64,000 bases of DNA from Pseudomonas sp. GM18 (GCF_000282195.1 NZ_AKJT01000004.1:1-64000), one strand, 5' to 3'; shown: positions 38,695 to 46,848, counted from the stretch's first letter. Numbers and translations are program-made. The notes: generated from the letters alone by a model not told the origin.

Positions 38695-39219
38695 ATGGAG
38701 CTTGCGCTGATGGTTGGCACTCACACATTGAGATTGAGCGCCCCCGCCCCCGAATGGTGTAAAGCGTTGCAGCATGCGCTGAACGTCAGTTTTACCGTCC
38801 ACTGCGAATTTCTGCCCTGGGCTAAACCCTATACCACCGAGGACGAGGCCCGATCATTCCTCGCGCGGGCTGTCGATGAATTCAAAAGCGAAACCGGTGA
38901 GCGGCGGCTGTTTATCGTCGACGATGCCGCGCACGCGATCATCGGCTGCATTGGCTTGAAGCCCCGACGCCGCAACCGGTATGTCGTCGGCTATTGGGTC
39001 AATACCGAGTATTCGGGCAAAGGCTATATGCGCACGGCGCTTGTGGCGTTGATCAAAAGCATGCCCGGTTTCACGTGTTACCTGTCCATCGCCTCGGCCA
39101 ATGTGGCGAGCCAGCGGCTGGCCGAAGCGGCCGGGTTTGGCTTGATCAGACGGTGTTATCAGATGCCTTGTTTGCAGCCGCATGAGGCGCAGGATACGTA
39201 TTTGTATCGGTTGAAATGA
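38695..39219 (+). CDS. GNAT-family N-acetyltransferase (RimJ/RimL type)
   Basis: 174 residues. The acetyl-CoA region reads YWVNTEYSGKGYMRTAL and is followed by NVASQRLAEAAGF, the usual end of motif A/B. Such enzymes acetylate protein N-termini or small amines; the substrate is unknown. The ATG at 38695 has AAGGA seven bases upstream, better than the TTG at 38656. Confidence 0.85.
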   Translation: MELALMVGTHTLRLSAPAPEWCKALQHALNVSFTVHCEFLPWAKPYTTEDEARSFLARAVDEFKSETGERRLFIVDDAAHAIIGCIGLKPRRRNRYVVGYWVNTEYSGKGYMRTALVALIKSMPGFTCYLSIASANVASQRLAEAAGFGLIRRCYQMPCLQPHEAQDTYLYRLK

Positions 39220-39272
39220 TTGTGGGAGCGGTCACTTGAACTGTCTGCTAACCAAATCGCAGACAAAAAAAA

Positions 39273-39290
39273 GCCCGCGGGAGGGCGGGC
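39273..39290 (-). terminator. Minus-strand-oriented hairpin with U tract
   Basis: Stem GCCCGC / GCGGGC with a GGGAGG loop, preceded on the plus strand by eight A residues (39265-39272), which would be a U run in a minus-strand RNA. No minus-strand gene is visible between here and 39500, so its purpose is unclear. The rest of 39220-39472 contains nothing I recognise. Confidence 0.5.
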
Positions 39291-39472
39291 AAACCGTAGT
39301 TTCTTGAATGAGCGAGGGGAATGTACAGGTTGGAGGGAGGTGGTGGGGTGAAGAAAAGTTCATGTGGATGGCTGCCCTCCGGCGTGTCTGGTACTGCAGC
39401 TGTTTAAGGTAAATGGATCCGCCGTCAATCGGCCTCTGGGTGAGCGAAATACTCTAGAGTCGCATTAATGTT

Positions 39473-39495
39473 ATGTATACGATACATTTAAATGT
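39473..39495. promoter_or_regulatory. Overlapping palindromes, probable HipB operator
   Basis: ATGTAT-ACG-ATACAT (39473-39487) overlaps the perfect 12-bp palindrome ACATTTAAATGT (39484-39495), 20 bases before hipB. HipB-type antitoxins repress their own operon by binding such inverted repeats. Confidence 0.6.
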
Positions 39496-39515
39496 AAATG
39501 TCACGGTAATGGAAC

Positions 39516-39764
39516 ATGGATTATTCTTTGTTGATCTGCCGCTTAGGTAAGCAAATACGCGAAAAGCGTATGAATCGTGGCCTGACGCAAGCAAGTCTTG
39601 CCGAACTCGCCGGGCTGACTCGGCAGAAAGTCATCGCAGTAGAGAAGGGCACTCTTTCTGTGAGCATGAGTGCCTATGCGCGGGTGTTAGGTGCTCTGGA
39701 TTGCGAATTTGCTGTCATTCCGGCAGCTATGCCGACCCTGGAAGAACTTGGTGATCTGTTCTAG
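39516..39764 (+). CDS. hipB: HipB-like antitoxin (XRE helix-turn-helix)
   Basis: 82 residues. A complete XRE helix-turn-helix at about 10-64 (IREKRMNRGLTQASLAELAG, then TRQKVIAVEKG). It should neutralise HipA and repress the operon through the palindromes just upstream. Its TAG stop touches the hipA ATG (TAGATG), a coupled arrangement. Confidence 0.9.
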   Translation: MDYSLLICRLGKQIREKRMNRGLTQASLAELAGLTRQKVIAVEKGTLSVSMSAYARVLGALDCEFAVIPAAMPTLEELGDLF

Positions 39765-40961
39765 ATGAAAATGACCTCGCTCAAAGTCAGTACCCCCGAA
39801 GGGAGCTGCGGCCGAATCCTCACCAGCGCGGAGGATTTCATTTTCCGCTACGACGAAGAAGCATTGCCCAGCATGGCAATCAGCTTGACGATGCCCGTTC
39901 GCCCCGACGAGTTTCGTCGACGAGACCTGCACCCTATCTTTCAGATGAACTTGCCGGAAGGCTACGTGCTGGAGCAGTTACGTAATCGCCTGGCTAAAAC
40001 CGTAAACGTTGACCCCATGCTGTTGCTCGCTCTGTCCGGTAGCAGTTCACCCATTGGCAGGGTTCATGTGCGCTCGGAGGCGGTCGATGCCCTGTTGGGG
40101 GAGCAGACATTTGTGGGGGAAAAACTTGAAGAGATTCTGACGTGGGATGGCACGGAAGATATCTTTGCAGACCTGCTTGATCGCTACATCCTGCGTGCAG
40201 GTATTTCAGGTGTTCAACCGAAAGTTCTGGTGCCGGAGCAGCAGGAGTCGCGACCACGAATCACCTCGAAAACTTCCGATTTGATCATCAAAAGTGGTCG
40301 AGACGAGTTTCCAGGTCTGGCGATCAACGAGTTCCTTTGCATGTCCATCGCCAAGGAAGCGGGCATCCCCGTCCCGGAGTTTTTCCTCTCCGACAATGCC
40401 AAGTTGTTTGTGATGCGTCGTTTTGATCGAGACGATCAATTCAATCCACTTGGCTTCGAGGACATGGCGGCGCTAATGGGGCTTTCAGCCGATCAGAAAT
40501 ACAGCAAAAGCTATGCAGCAATCGCCAAGGCGATCCGTCTGTTCTGCCCCGTGCAGCATCTGCGATCCTCCCTTGATCAACTCTTCGATAGCGTGGCGCT
40601 GAGCTGCATCGTTGGAAATGGCGACGCTCATCTGAAGAATTTTGGCTTACTTTACTCGGAGCCCACGCAACGTGATGCGCACCTGGCACCGGCTTATGAC
40701 ATCGTCAATACCACGGCTTATATCCCGGAGGATGTATTGGCTCTGGATCTGGCGGGCAACAAGTCAATGTTTGCCTCGCGACAAGGCCTGCTGGAGTTTG
40801 CGCAGACATGTGAAGTCACGCATCCGAAGGAGCGTATCCAGGCACTGCTGGCTGCGTTGGAGGTGGTGTTGGAACGCTATCCCCAGCATCGAGAACAGGC
40901 ACCTCATGTGGTTAGTGCCATCCAAAAAGCGGCGGCGCCATTTGCACTGACTTTTGGGTAG
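39765..40961 (+). CDS. hipA: HipA-like serine/threonine kinase toxin
   Basis: 398 residues. The kinase features are intact: GISGVQPK with S148 at the regulatory autophosphorylation loop, the catalytic loop GNGDAHLKNFGLLY (D287), and the metal-binding APAYDIV segment. E. coli HipA phosphorylates glutamyl-tRNA synthetase and induces dormancy; the target here is not known. Slightly shorter than E. coli HipA (440). Same operon as hipB. Confidence 0.93.
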   Translation: MKMTSLKVSTPEGSCGRILTSAEDFIFRYDEEALPSMAISLTMPVRPDEFRRRDLHPIFQMNLPEGYVLEQLRNRLAKTVNVDPMLLLALSGSSSPIGRVHVRSEAVDALLGEQTFVGEKLEEILTWDGTEDIFADLLDRYILRAGISGVQPKVLVPEQQESRPRITSKTSDLIIKSGRDEFPGLAINEFLCMSIAKEAGIPVPEFFLSDNAKLFVMRRFDRDDQFNPLGFEDMAALMGLSADQKYSKSYAAIAKAIRLFCPVQHLRSSLDQLFDSVALSCIVGNGDAHLKNFGLLYSEPTQRDAHLAPAYDIVNTTAYIPEDVLALDLAGNKSMFASRQGLLEFAQTCEVTHPKERIQALLAALEVVLERYPQHREQAPHVVSAIQKAAAPFALTFG

Positions 40962-41295
40962 CAATCCATTTTCGCGGGCTCGACGATAATTCGTTGCTAA
41001 GCGTACTCAACAGTAAGTTACACAAAGTGAAACCTTCTGCAGAGTCATGGGCATGCAGTCACACTCAGAACCTAGTCAGCCAGTGGTTTGCTGTGTCAGC
41101 AAGGCGTAACACCGCAATTGGATCTGATTACAAAAAAGCTGGGCGATCATGCAGGACTTAGGCTTCAAGATGTAGCAACGAAGGCAACAGACGGCATCAG
41201 CAAAAAAATGGGCGACCTCAATGAGGTCGCCCATTTTGTTTTTCTACGCGGAAATCTGCGTCTGTTGCCGTCGCTCAATCAACGAGCGCGATCAC
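40962..41295. other. Intergenic stretch after hipA
   Basis: About 330 bases without a convincing gene. A plus-strand frame from 41088 crosses a strong terminator hairpin and has no ribosome site, so I do not call it. The only clear element is the bidirectional terminator at 41207-41243. Confidence 0.6.
41207..41243. terminator. Strong bidirectional terminator
   Basis: Perfect 13-bp stem AATGGGCGACCTC / GAGGTCGCCCATT with a three-base loop, seven A before and TTTTGTTTTT after. It can end hipBA on the plus strand and the small gene at 41296 on the minus strand. Confidence 0.9.
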
Positions 41296-41664
41296 TCAAT
41301 GCAAGACAGGAGGCGTGTCTACGGCCACCGACGCGTTCGGATCGAGGTTATCCCGCGCCCGGTTGACCAAAAGCTCGGTCAGCATCGTCAACTGCTGAAG
41401 CGCCAGTGCCACATTGCGCTGTGGGCCTTCGAGCTGGTTGGCAAAGTCCAACGTCATGACGTTGAGGGACGCCAGGGTTTCGCTGGCGTGAGCGAGCAGG
41501 GTGGGCATGTCGACGTCGGGGCGGACGCTGAAGATGTTCCTGTTCAGGTTGCGCCGACGGGCGCTGACGGCGCGTTCGGTGGTTTTGGGCTGTTGTGTCG
41601 GGTCGAGGGTTTCAGGCTGTGAAGTGGCCGGATTTTTCAGTGGGATTCGGGTGATCTTTTTCAT
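41296..41664 (-). CDS. Pseudomonas-restricted small protein (DUF6124/DUF3077-like), copy 1
   Basis: 122 residues of unknown function. The N-terminus MKKITRIP is followed by a variable Pro/Glu-rich part, then a conserved helical domain RPDVDMPTLLAHASETLASL and NVMTLDFANQLEG, close to the paralogue at 44976-45350 (about two thirds identical there). No signal peptide or membrane helix. A ~90 bp block upstream is also shared with the paralogue. Confidence 0.75.
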   Translation of the reverse strand: MKKITRIPLKNPATSQPETLDPTQQPKTTERAVSARRRNLNRNIFSVRPDVDMPTLLAHASETLASLNVMTLDFANQLEGPQRNVALALQQLTMLTELLVNRARDNLDPNASVAVDTPPVLH

Positions 41665-41727
41665 AAGGGCGTTCCATAGGTTTAGGGATCCTTACGTAAT
41701 TTCGGCTTGTTAAAACCATCCGCAGGG

Positions 41728-41817
41728 TCGCAGCGAAGGGTGAAGACTATCTTCCAGAAATGTTGTTCGCCAGTTCATGGGAGTCGCTACAGGTTGCGGG
41801 AAATTTCCCAGGATGAC
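41728..41817 (-). promoter_or_regulatory. Conserved upstream block of small gene, copy A
   Basis: Contains, on the plus strand, GCAGCGA, then TGAAGACTATC (41741), AGTTCATGG (41772) and GGGAAATTTCCC (41798-41809), all at the same spacing as in copy B (45574-45663). GGAAATTTCC is palindromic. Lies about 80-150 bases before the gene at 41296-41664. Confidence 0.6.
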
Positions 41818-41891
41818 GTGGCTCTAATCTGTCAGAGAAATCCTTTTTCACTACTTTTGGCCCTGAGCAACCGCCGTGCCGTCTCAGTCGC

Positions 41892-42932
41892 TCAGTGTTT
41901 GTGCCTGTGATGGATATCGGGAAAGTGCGGATGACTGTGTTTAATGGGCGCGTGGTCGTGTAAATGGCTATGAGGTTGAGTGCCGTCCCACTCAAAGGCA
42001 TGTTCATGTTGATGGTGCTCATCATGAATATGCGGATGGTCATGTGTTTGCGGATCGTGTTGGTGTTCGTGAGAATGGCTCTCGGTCAGGTGTATCCAGA
42101 CGCCAACCCCCATCAAGCCTGCAGCCACCAAAAACACCCACGTCACTGCTTCGCCTAACAACAGGATTGAAATAGCGGCCCCCAAGAACGGTGCTGTAGA
42201 GAAGTACGCACCTGTGCGCGCTGTTCCAAGCCCCCGCAAAGCCAAAACGAATAGCACCAGGCTAACGCCATATCCTAAAAAGCCTACGAGTAGCGTTGGC
42301 CCCAGTAGAGACCATTCAGGGAGATGCATGCCAAGCGCAATCCCTAAAGCACAGTTGACGACCCCGGCGACCAATCCTTTGATGCCTGCGATGAACAATG
42401 CATCCGATGCGGAAACCTTCCGGGTAAGGTTGTTATCGATGGCCCAACAAAAACATGCAATGGCTACTGCGACCGGGCCAATCCAACCATGGATCTGTGC
42501 GGAAGTTTGAGGCCAGCCCAAGAGAATGCCGCCGGCAACGATTGCGATCATTCCAGCGACGATCCGCCGGTCGGCGTTCTCCTTGAACACCATCCAGGCA
42601 AGCAGGGCGGTTAACACCGCCTCAAGGTTTAGCAACAGCGAAGCAGTGGTAGCTGATGTGAGGGTAAGGCCGAACATTAGAGACACCGGCCCCAGCACGC
42701 CGCCGAACGCGATAGCGCCAACGAGCCATGGCCATTCGGATATTGATAAGCCGACAGGCTGCCAGCCGCGATCACGGATCAGCCTGGTGACTGTTAGGCC
42801 CAAGCCGCTTCCCAGGTAAAGCAAGCCTGCGAGCAAGACGGGTGAGACATTCAGCCCCAGGACCTTGGCAAGCGGTGTGCTGGCACCAAACAGCGCTGCA
42901 GCCCCCAAGGCGTATGAAACGCTTTTGTTCAT
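41892..42932 (-). CDS. DMT/EamA-family permease with histidine-rich tail
   Basis: 346 residues. Ten membrane helices in two EamA repeats (about 5-285; ALFGASTPLAKVLGLNVSP begins the first) and then a soluble tail of about 60 residues holding more than 20 histidines (HSHEHQHD, HDHPHIHDEHHQHEH). The tail suggests binding or transport of Zn, Ni, Co or Cu. The start is the second of two adjacent ATGs (42932; 42935 is possible), with GGAA six bases upstream. Confidence 0.87.
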   Translation of the reverse strand: MNKSVSYALGAAALFGASTPLAKVLGLNVSPVLLAGLLYLGSGLGLTVTRLIRDRGWQPVGLSISEWPWLVGAIAFGGVLGPVSLMFGLTLTSATTASLLLNLEAVLTALLAWMVFKENADRRIVAGMIAIVAGGILLGWPQTSAQIHGWIGPVAVAIACFCWAIDNNLTRKVSASDALFIAGIKGLVAGVVNCALGIALGMHLPEWSLLGPTLLVGFLGYGVSLVLFVLALRGLGTARTGAYFSTAPFLGAAISILLLGEAVTWVFLVAAGLMGVGVWIHLTESHSHEHQHDPQTHDHPHIHDEHHQHEHAFEWDGTQPHSHLHDHAPIKHSHPHFPDIHHRHKH

Positions 42933-43205
42933 CATCTTTTCCGTAGCAAAAGGTATTGTTGAGAAACACGATACCCGCCACGCATGGATAGTGCATTGAA
43001 TCGCATCGGGTGGCTGAAAAACTGGCGGGGCCCCTGAAGAATACCTGAGCGCGCGGGGGCGCAAATCCGCGAGATCTTGGTAGCGACAGTTTCTACAGCT
43101 TATGACCTCTTACTTTGTTCCTTTGAAGGCTCGAATTTTACCCTCGACAAGCGCTACCCTTTCTTGCTTTTTTACGCTCATCTTACGGGCAAGAGATGCG
43201 AAAAA

Positions 43206-44360
43206 TTAAGGACTCTCCAGAGGTTCGGGTATGAAACCCTGTTCTCTCAGAGACTTGATTACACCTCGGATCAGGTAATTGTTTGAAAACCCGATTGTGT
43301 ACTGTCTGGCTCCAGGATTAAGTGGAAGGAGCATTCCTTGATCGACAAGCTTTTTGATCAGATACGTTCTTTGATTGCTCGACTGATTGGGAAGTACGGC
43401 TGCCACATCGGCCGACTTCACGACTTTCGATTTTATTGCAATCGACAGCACCGACTCTTCTGTCTCGGTGATCCACTTTCTCTCCCTTGCAAAGGCGACG
43501 GCAGGAACGAGAATGTACTTGGTGAGATAGGAGTATTTAGTAAGGCGATCTACCTTTTCTAGCTCGTCGCGAATGCCTTCAAGCACATATGTACACCACG
43601 CCTCCAAGCCTTCCTTTGTACCTTTGTCGGCAGTGGCAAGCATTGAGTAATATCGTTCACGGTCGTTGCAAAACACGGCTGTAGGATTCAATACCCTTCC
43701 TCCTGTGCTCACGTTGAATCCGTATTTCATTAGGAGAGCATAGGTGAGCAGCCTTACCACCCGGCCATTGCCGTTACCAAAGGGGTATATCCATCCAAGT
43801 CTGTGATGTGCCAGTGCAACCTTCATGAGGTCATATTTTGGAGAGTCTTCGCGATTCACGAACTCCACCAGTTCCTGCATATAAGCTTGGACCTGGATGA
43901 AATCGGGAGGCAGGTGCTCAGATTGGGATATGCGAACGGCTCCACCGCGGTAAGCTCCAGGCGTTTTGTCACCCTCTCTCTGCAGATCATTCACGGTCAT
44001 TGCGTGCAACTCTCTGATTGTCTGCTCTGTCAGAGGGACGCCGAGCTCCATGACCTGTTCGATGTAATCCATCGCTTTTTCAATGTTGGCCACTTCGCGC
44101 AATTGATCTGTATCTTGCGCCGTGCCTTCCACCTTGCTCTCTATGTAATCAGCCAGGGTCGTATGATTGCCCTCGATACGAGCAGAGCCAAGGCTTTCAA
44201 GAGTGTGAAAAAGCGATTTGAGCTGATAGAACACCTGCGGAGGTGTGTCACCCTCAAGCCTCAGACGCCTTAGGTGCTCTAGCTCGCTCAGGACATCAAC
44301 TAGATCAGAGTCGAAGGATGGATTGAGAAGCTCAAGGTCGTGATGGATAAACGTAGGCAT
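43206..44360 (-). CDS. Class II-type Fic protein with His-to-Tyr change in the active site
   Basis: 384 residues. The N-terminal inhibitory helix has S59xxxE63-G64 (SARIEGN). The Fic core motif reads [13 protein letters not shown] where active enzymes have IHPFxDGNGRxxR: the catalytic His is Y192 (codon TAC) and the acidic residue is Asn. A C-terminal winged-helix-like part (about 300-384) includes [23 protein letters not shown], as in other Fic proteins with DNA-binding ends. The change removes the base needed for AMP transfer, so it may be an inactive regulator or use another chemistry. TTAGC-ATAC-GCTAA before the gene (around 44438) may be its operator. Confidence 0.88.
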   Translation of the reverse strand: MPTFIHHDLELLNPSFDSDLVDVLSELEHLRRLRLEGDTPPQVFYQLKSLFHTLESLGSARIEGNHTTLADYIESKVEGTAQDTDQLREVANIEKAMDYIEQVMELGVPLTEQTIRELHAMTVNDLQREGDKTPGAYRGGAVRISQSEHLPPDFIQVQAYMQELVEFVNREDSPKYDLMKVALAHHRLGWIYPFGNGNGRVVRLLTYALLMKYGFNVSTGGRVLNPTAVFCNDRERYYSMLATADKGTKEGLEAWCTYVLEGIRDELEKVDRLTKYSYLTKYILVPAVAFARERKWITETEESVLSIAIKSKVVKSADVAAVLPNQSSNQRTYLIKKLVDQGMLLPLNPGARQYTIGFSNNYLIRGVIKSLREQGFIPEPLESP

Positions 44361-44682
44361 ATGGAAGAATATCTCAAAACGGCCGAAAAATTATCTTGAA
44401 GGAATCCCGGGAAACGCCCGTAATTAACGGTCTACGCTTAGCATACGCTAAACATTATCTTAAATTCGGCTGTGCGCTAAGTGAAGTCGGGCGAAAAATT
44501 AAGTGAGATATCTCGTTGGTTGGCGGGGGTTCAGCGATTCTTGAGCAGTTTCACTTCCCTGACCTCCGATGCTCAAGCGTTCAGAACATCTCTACCCGCT
44601 CAAATCCAAAAAAGGCACCTGCGATATTCTCGTCAGGTGCCTTTTTGTGTTGGGGTAGCGGCATTTTCCTATGCTGGCTTCG
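44361..44682. other. Intergenic stretch before Fic gene
   Basis: About 320 bases without a gene. It holds the inverted repeat TTAGCATACGCTAA near 44438 and the terminator at 44609-44646. The plus-strand frames here lack ribosome sites and recognisable content. Confidence 0.55.
44609..44646. terminator. Bidirectional terminator after the small-gene pair
   Basis: Stem AAAAAGGCACCTG / CAGGTGCCTTTTT with a 12-base loop. In the minus direction it follows the stop of the gene at 44683 and is followed by a U run. Confidence 0.85.
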
Positions 44683-44940
44683 TTATAACGCCGAAGCCTG
44701 CATCTGTAACCTTCGCCCCACCACATCCAGCAAATCGCAACCATCGCGCAACGAAGTCACCAACACCCGCGCCAGCTCACTGTGAACGCCTTCGCTTACA
44801 GCGAAGCTCTCCAGCAATTGAGTCGCGGTGCGGATGCGGTAGGCCGCCGTCTCATGCAGCACATCCAGCGGCGCTTCGGTGTCGATCAGCAGCGACGCGA
44901 TAGTGCAGTCGATGCCGGTGATCGGCATGTATCGATCCAT
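44683..44940 (-). CDS. Conserved small Pseudomonas protein, unknown function
   Basis: 85 residues, mostly helical (TATQLLESFAVSEGVHSELA), no signal peptide. It begins MDRYMPITGIDCTIASLLID with a GGAGG ribosome site and lies 35 bases after the DUF6124-like gene at 44976 in the same direction, so the two form an operon. I do not recognise a function; the pairing with DUF6124-like genes is what can be said. Confidence 0.7.
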   Translation of the reverse strand: MDRYMPITGIDCTIASLLIDTEAPLDVLHETAAYRIRTATQLLESFAVSEGVHSELARVLVTSLRDGCDLLDVVGRRLQMQASAL

Positions 44941-44975
44941 GACAAAACCTCCATTCGATCAACGAGCGTGATCAC

Positions 44976-45350
44976 TCAGTGGCAGACGGGCGTGACCGCC
45001 GGCAGGGGAGAGTCGAGGTTATCCAGTGCTCGATTGATCAACATCTCGGCCAGCACGGCCAATTGCTGCATCGCCAATGCCACGTTGCGATGCGAACCTT
45101 CGAGCTGGTCGGCCAGATCGGTGGTCATGACGTTCAGGGAGGCCAGGGTTTCGCTGGCGTGAGCGAGCAGGGTGGGTGTGTCGACGTCGGGGAGGATGGT
45201 GAAAACATGGCTCACGGGATCGGGCTGTTTCGGGTTGCGCAAGCGGGCGCTGACGGCGCGTTGGGTGGCTTTGGAGAGTTGGGTCAGGTCGAGGGTTTCG
45301 GGTTCTGAAGGGATATCGGTTTCTGGAGGGTTGGGGGTGATCTTCTTCAT
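44976..45350 (-). CDS. Pseudomonas-restricted small protein (DUF6124/DUF3077-like), copy 2
   Basis: 124 residues, paralogue of 41296-41664. Both share MKKIT, the AVSARxRN segment, PDVDxPTLLAHASETLASLN and a C-terminal helix LxxLxExLxNRAxDNLD. Copy 2 has a good GGAG ribosome site and is followed by the 85-residue gene; copy 1 has no such partner. Function unknown. Confidence 0.78.
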   Translation of the reverse strand: MKKITPNPPETDIPSEPETLDLTQLSKATQRAVSARLRNPKQPDPVSHVFTILPDVDTPTLLAHASETLASLNVMTTDLADQLEGSHRNVALAMQQLAVLAEMLINRALDNLDSPLPAVTPVCH

Positions 45351-45573
45351 GGTGGAGCTCCTGCGTTGTTTGGAGGAGCTGCCAACACCCTGCTGTCAAA
45401 CAGTATTGGGTGGCAGCTGTACGCGGGTTGACAGACCGGAAACGCAGGAAACCGGTGCATCCGAAGATGCCCCTCGCACAGCCGCCATGAAAAAGCTGCA
45501 TGCGCGTAAGCATGCCGTTTTATCAGGAAGAGTGGAAGTTTCCGGTTTCAGCCTGTCAAAGCCGATCGCTGAT

Positions 45574-45663
45574 TTGCAGCGACACCTGAAGGCTATCCTC
45601 GACGAGCAGCGCCCGCTAGTTCATGGAAGGCGATACGTTTTGAGGGAAATTTCCTAGGACGGA
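45574..45663 (-). promoter_or_regulatory. Conserved upstream block of small gene, copy B
   Basis: Counterpart of 41728-41817: GCAGCGA, TGAAGGCTATC (45587), AGTTCATGG (45618) and GGGAAATTTCCT (45644-45655), at identical mutual distances (30 and 26 bases). It lies about 230-310 bases before the gene at 44976-45350. Confidence 0.6.
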
Positions 45664-45783
45664 GTGGGGTGTCAGCCAGAATTGTTTTTTTGAAGGAGGT
45701 TCTGGGTTTGTCGTGGCGTTTGAGGGGGGCGACGCTGAGCAGGGAGGGTGCCGATGAGTGTTTGGATGCCAAACCCCAGATGC

Positions 45784-45812
45784 AACAAAGCCCGCACTTG
45801 GCGGGCTTTGTT
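45784..45812. terminator. Orphan terminator hairpin beside the repeat
   Basis: Perfect 12-bp stem AACAAAGCCCGC / GCGGGCTTTGTT with a five-base loop. On the minus strand it directly follows the tmRNA-like sequence at 45825-45840, the position a native ssrA terminator would occupy. Confidence 0.75.
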
Positions 45813-45824
45813 GGCTTCGATTGG

Positions 45825-45840
45825 GCCGGGGGGATTTGAA
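45825..45840. repeat. 16-bp direct repeat of the ssrA T-arm (possible att site)
   Basis: GCCGGGGGGATTTGAA matches exactly, in the same orientation, bases 60553-60568 inside the 3' end of ssrA. Bases on either side diverge. A displaced attachment site is the simplest reading; a remnant of another tRNA's T-arm is the alternative. Confidence 0.6.
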
Positions 45841-45913
45841 TTCTCCGGCTAACCCTTTGATTTTAAGAGTTTTAGCGTAGAAACTGTCATATTCCTATCA
45901 TTCTACGGGCAGG

Positions 45914-46324
45914 TTAACCGTGATCGTAGAGTGTGTATGCCCGATCTACCCAAAGAACGTGGAAAATTCTGCCGAATCGAAACCCGACCATCGGAGCCTT
46001 TCCGATGGCCCGAAATGCTATCAGATGTACATCCTCTGTGACGACTGCTGGAACAGGCGCCTTGAGGGATGTGCGGGCGATGATTTCGTAGCCCAACCCG
46101 TGCCTAGGAGCCTGTCTAAGCTGTTGCCAAGTGAGCTGGCTCAAGCTGCGAAGCTTGCCCAGAACACCGCCGCGCTCTTCGGCTGAGCAGTCACTGACGC
46201 AGTAGCCTTGCTGCAAATATTCAAACGAGAAAATCGGAGGCTTTAGGTCGGGATTGTCGACCTGCTCGGTACGCTCCTTCAGCATCTGACTTTGCTTTGG
46301 TGCTCTGTCCCTGAGTCGTCCCAT
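45914..46324 (-). CDS. Putative toxin partner of the Panacea-domain antitoxin
   Basis: 136 residues, unknown family. The C-terminal half looks like a small beta-rich domain: VHLIAFRAIGKAPMVGFRFG, then FHVLWVDRAYTLYDHG, a strand pattern like RelE-type or other small nuclease toxins, but I cannot name one. It starts 15 bases after the Panacea gene with ribosome site GGGAGCAGG. Antitoxin first and toxin second is the usual order. Confidence 0.6.
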   Translation of the reverse strand: MGRLRDRAPKQSQMLKERTEQVDNPDLKPPIFSFEYLQQGYCVSDCSAEERGGVLGKLRSLSQLTWQQLRQAPRHGLGYEIIARTSLKAPVPAVVTEDVHLIAFRAIGKAPMVGFRFGRIFHVLWVDRAYTLYDHG

Positions 46325-46339
46325 GAGCCTGCTCCCTTT

Positions 46340-46783
46340 TTATTTGACTAAATCCTTGAAGAAAACTTGCATCTCGTCTTTTGGAATCTCAAGGTTCAAA
46401 GCGCCAGCCTTGAAGTTGTTCTTCCAGGGAGCCTCTTCATGGGTCATTTCTCGTAGTCGCCACGCAGAATATTGACCATAGATCTGTTGAACCTCATTCA
46501 GTAGGTCAATTTGCTCCGCGGAGAAAACTTCTGCGTCGAAGTCGGTAGGGAAGGGGATGCTTCCACTTCCATGATGCTTATAGTGATGATAAACCGATGG
46601 CACCACTGGGCCATGAGTCCATGCTTCGATTTTTTCGTCAAAAAGGGGGCTGCCAAAGACTGCGAGGTGAAACCCCTGTGCGTAATAGACGAGCTTTTGA
46701 AGCTTCAGGTTAGACACAAGATCGCCTGCATCTTCATTCGCTTGAGCGAGGAAAAATTTCGCCGCGTCGATAGAGCTGGGCAT
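46340..46783 (-). CDS. Panacea-domain (DUF4065, SocA/GepA-like) antitoxin
   Basis: 147 residues. The domain is clear: NLKLQKLVYYAQGFHLAVFG, EKIEAWTHGPVVPSVYHHYK and SAWRLREMTHEEAPWKN. Panacea proteins neutralise very different toxins encoded next to them and are common in prophages and islands. Ribosome site GGAGG. First gene of a two-gene unit with 45914-46324. Confidence 0.88.
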   Translation of the reverse strand: MPSSIDAAKFFLAQANEDAGDLVSNLKLQKLVYYAQGFHLAVFGSPLFDEKIEAWTHGPVVPSVYHHYKHHGSGSIPFPTDFDAEVFSAEQIDLLNEVQQIYGQYSAWRLREMTHEEAPWKNNFKAGALNLEIPKDEMQVFFKDLVK

Positions 46784-46848
46784 ATGACCTCCAAGTCAAA
46801 GTCCTGTGAATACGCATGTATAGCATGCGAAAGCTAAACGGTCGCTGA

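Larger units (their letters stand above)
45351..45913. other. Gene-free stretch with regulatory block, terminator and repeat
   Basis: About 560 bases. It carries the leader of the small gene, the conserved block at 45574-45663, a terminator-like hairpin at 45784-45812 and the tmRNA-like 16-mer at 45825-45840. The frames that cross it on both strands have no ribosome site and look non-coding. Confidence 0.55.

Noticed and set aside
41088..41366. Plus-strand frame after hipA
   Set aside because: It crosses a 13-bp terminator stem, overlaps a real gene on the other strand and lacks a ribosome site.
45019..45657. Long frames on both strands around the second small paralogue
   Set aside because: They overlap the conserved DUF6124-like gene or its upstream block in other frames and have no start signals.
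45841..45890. Possible 3' half of a tRNA-Leu next to the 16-bp repeat (TTAAAATC anticodon-like)
   Set aside because: No consistent acceptor or D-arm can be folded; kept only as an alternative origin for the repeat.
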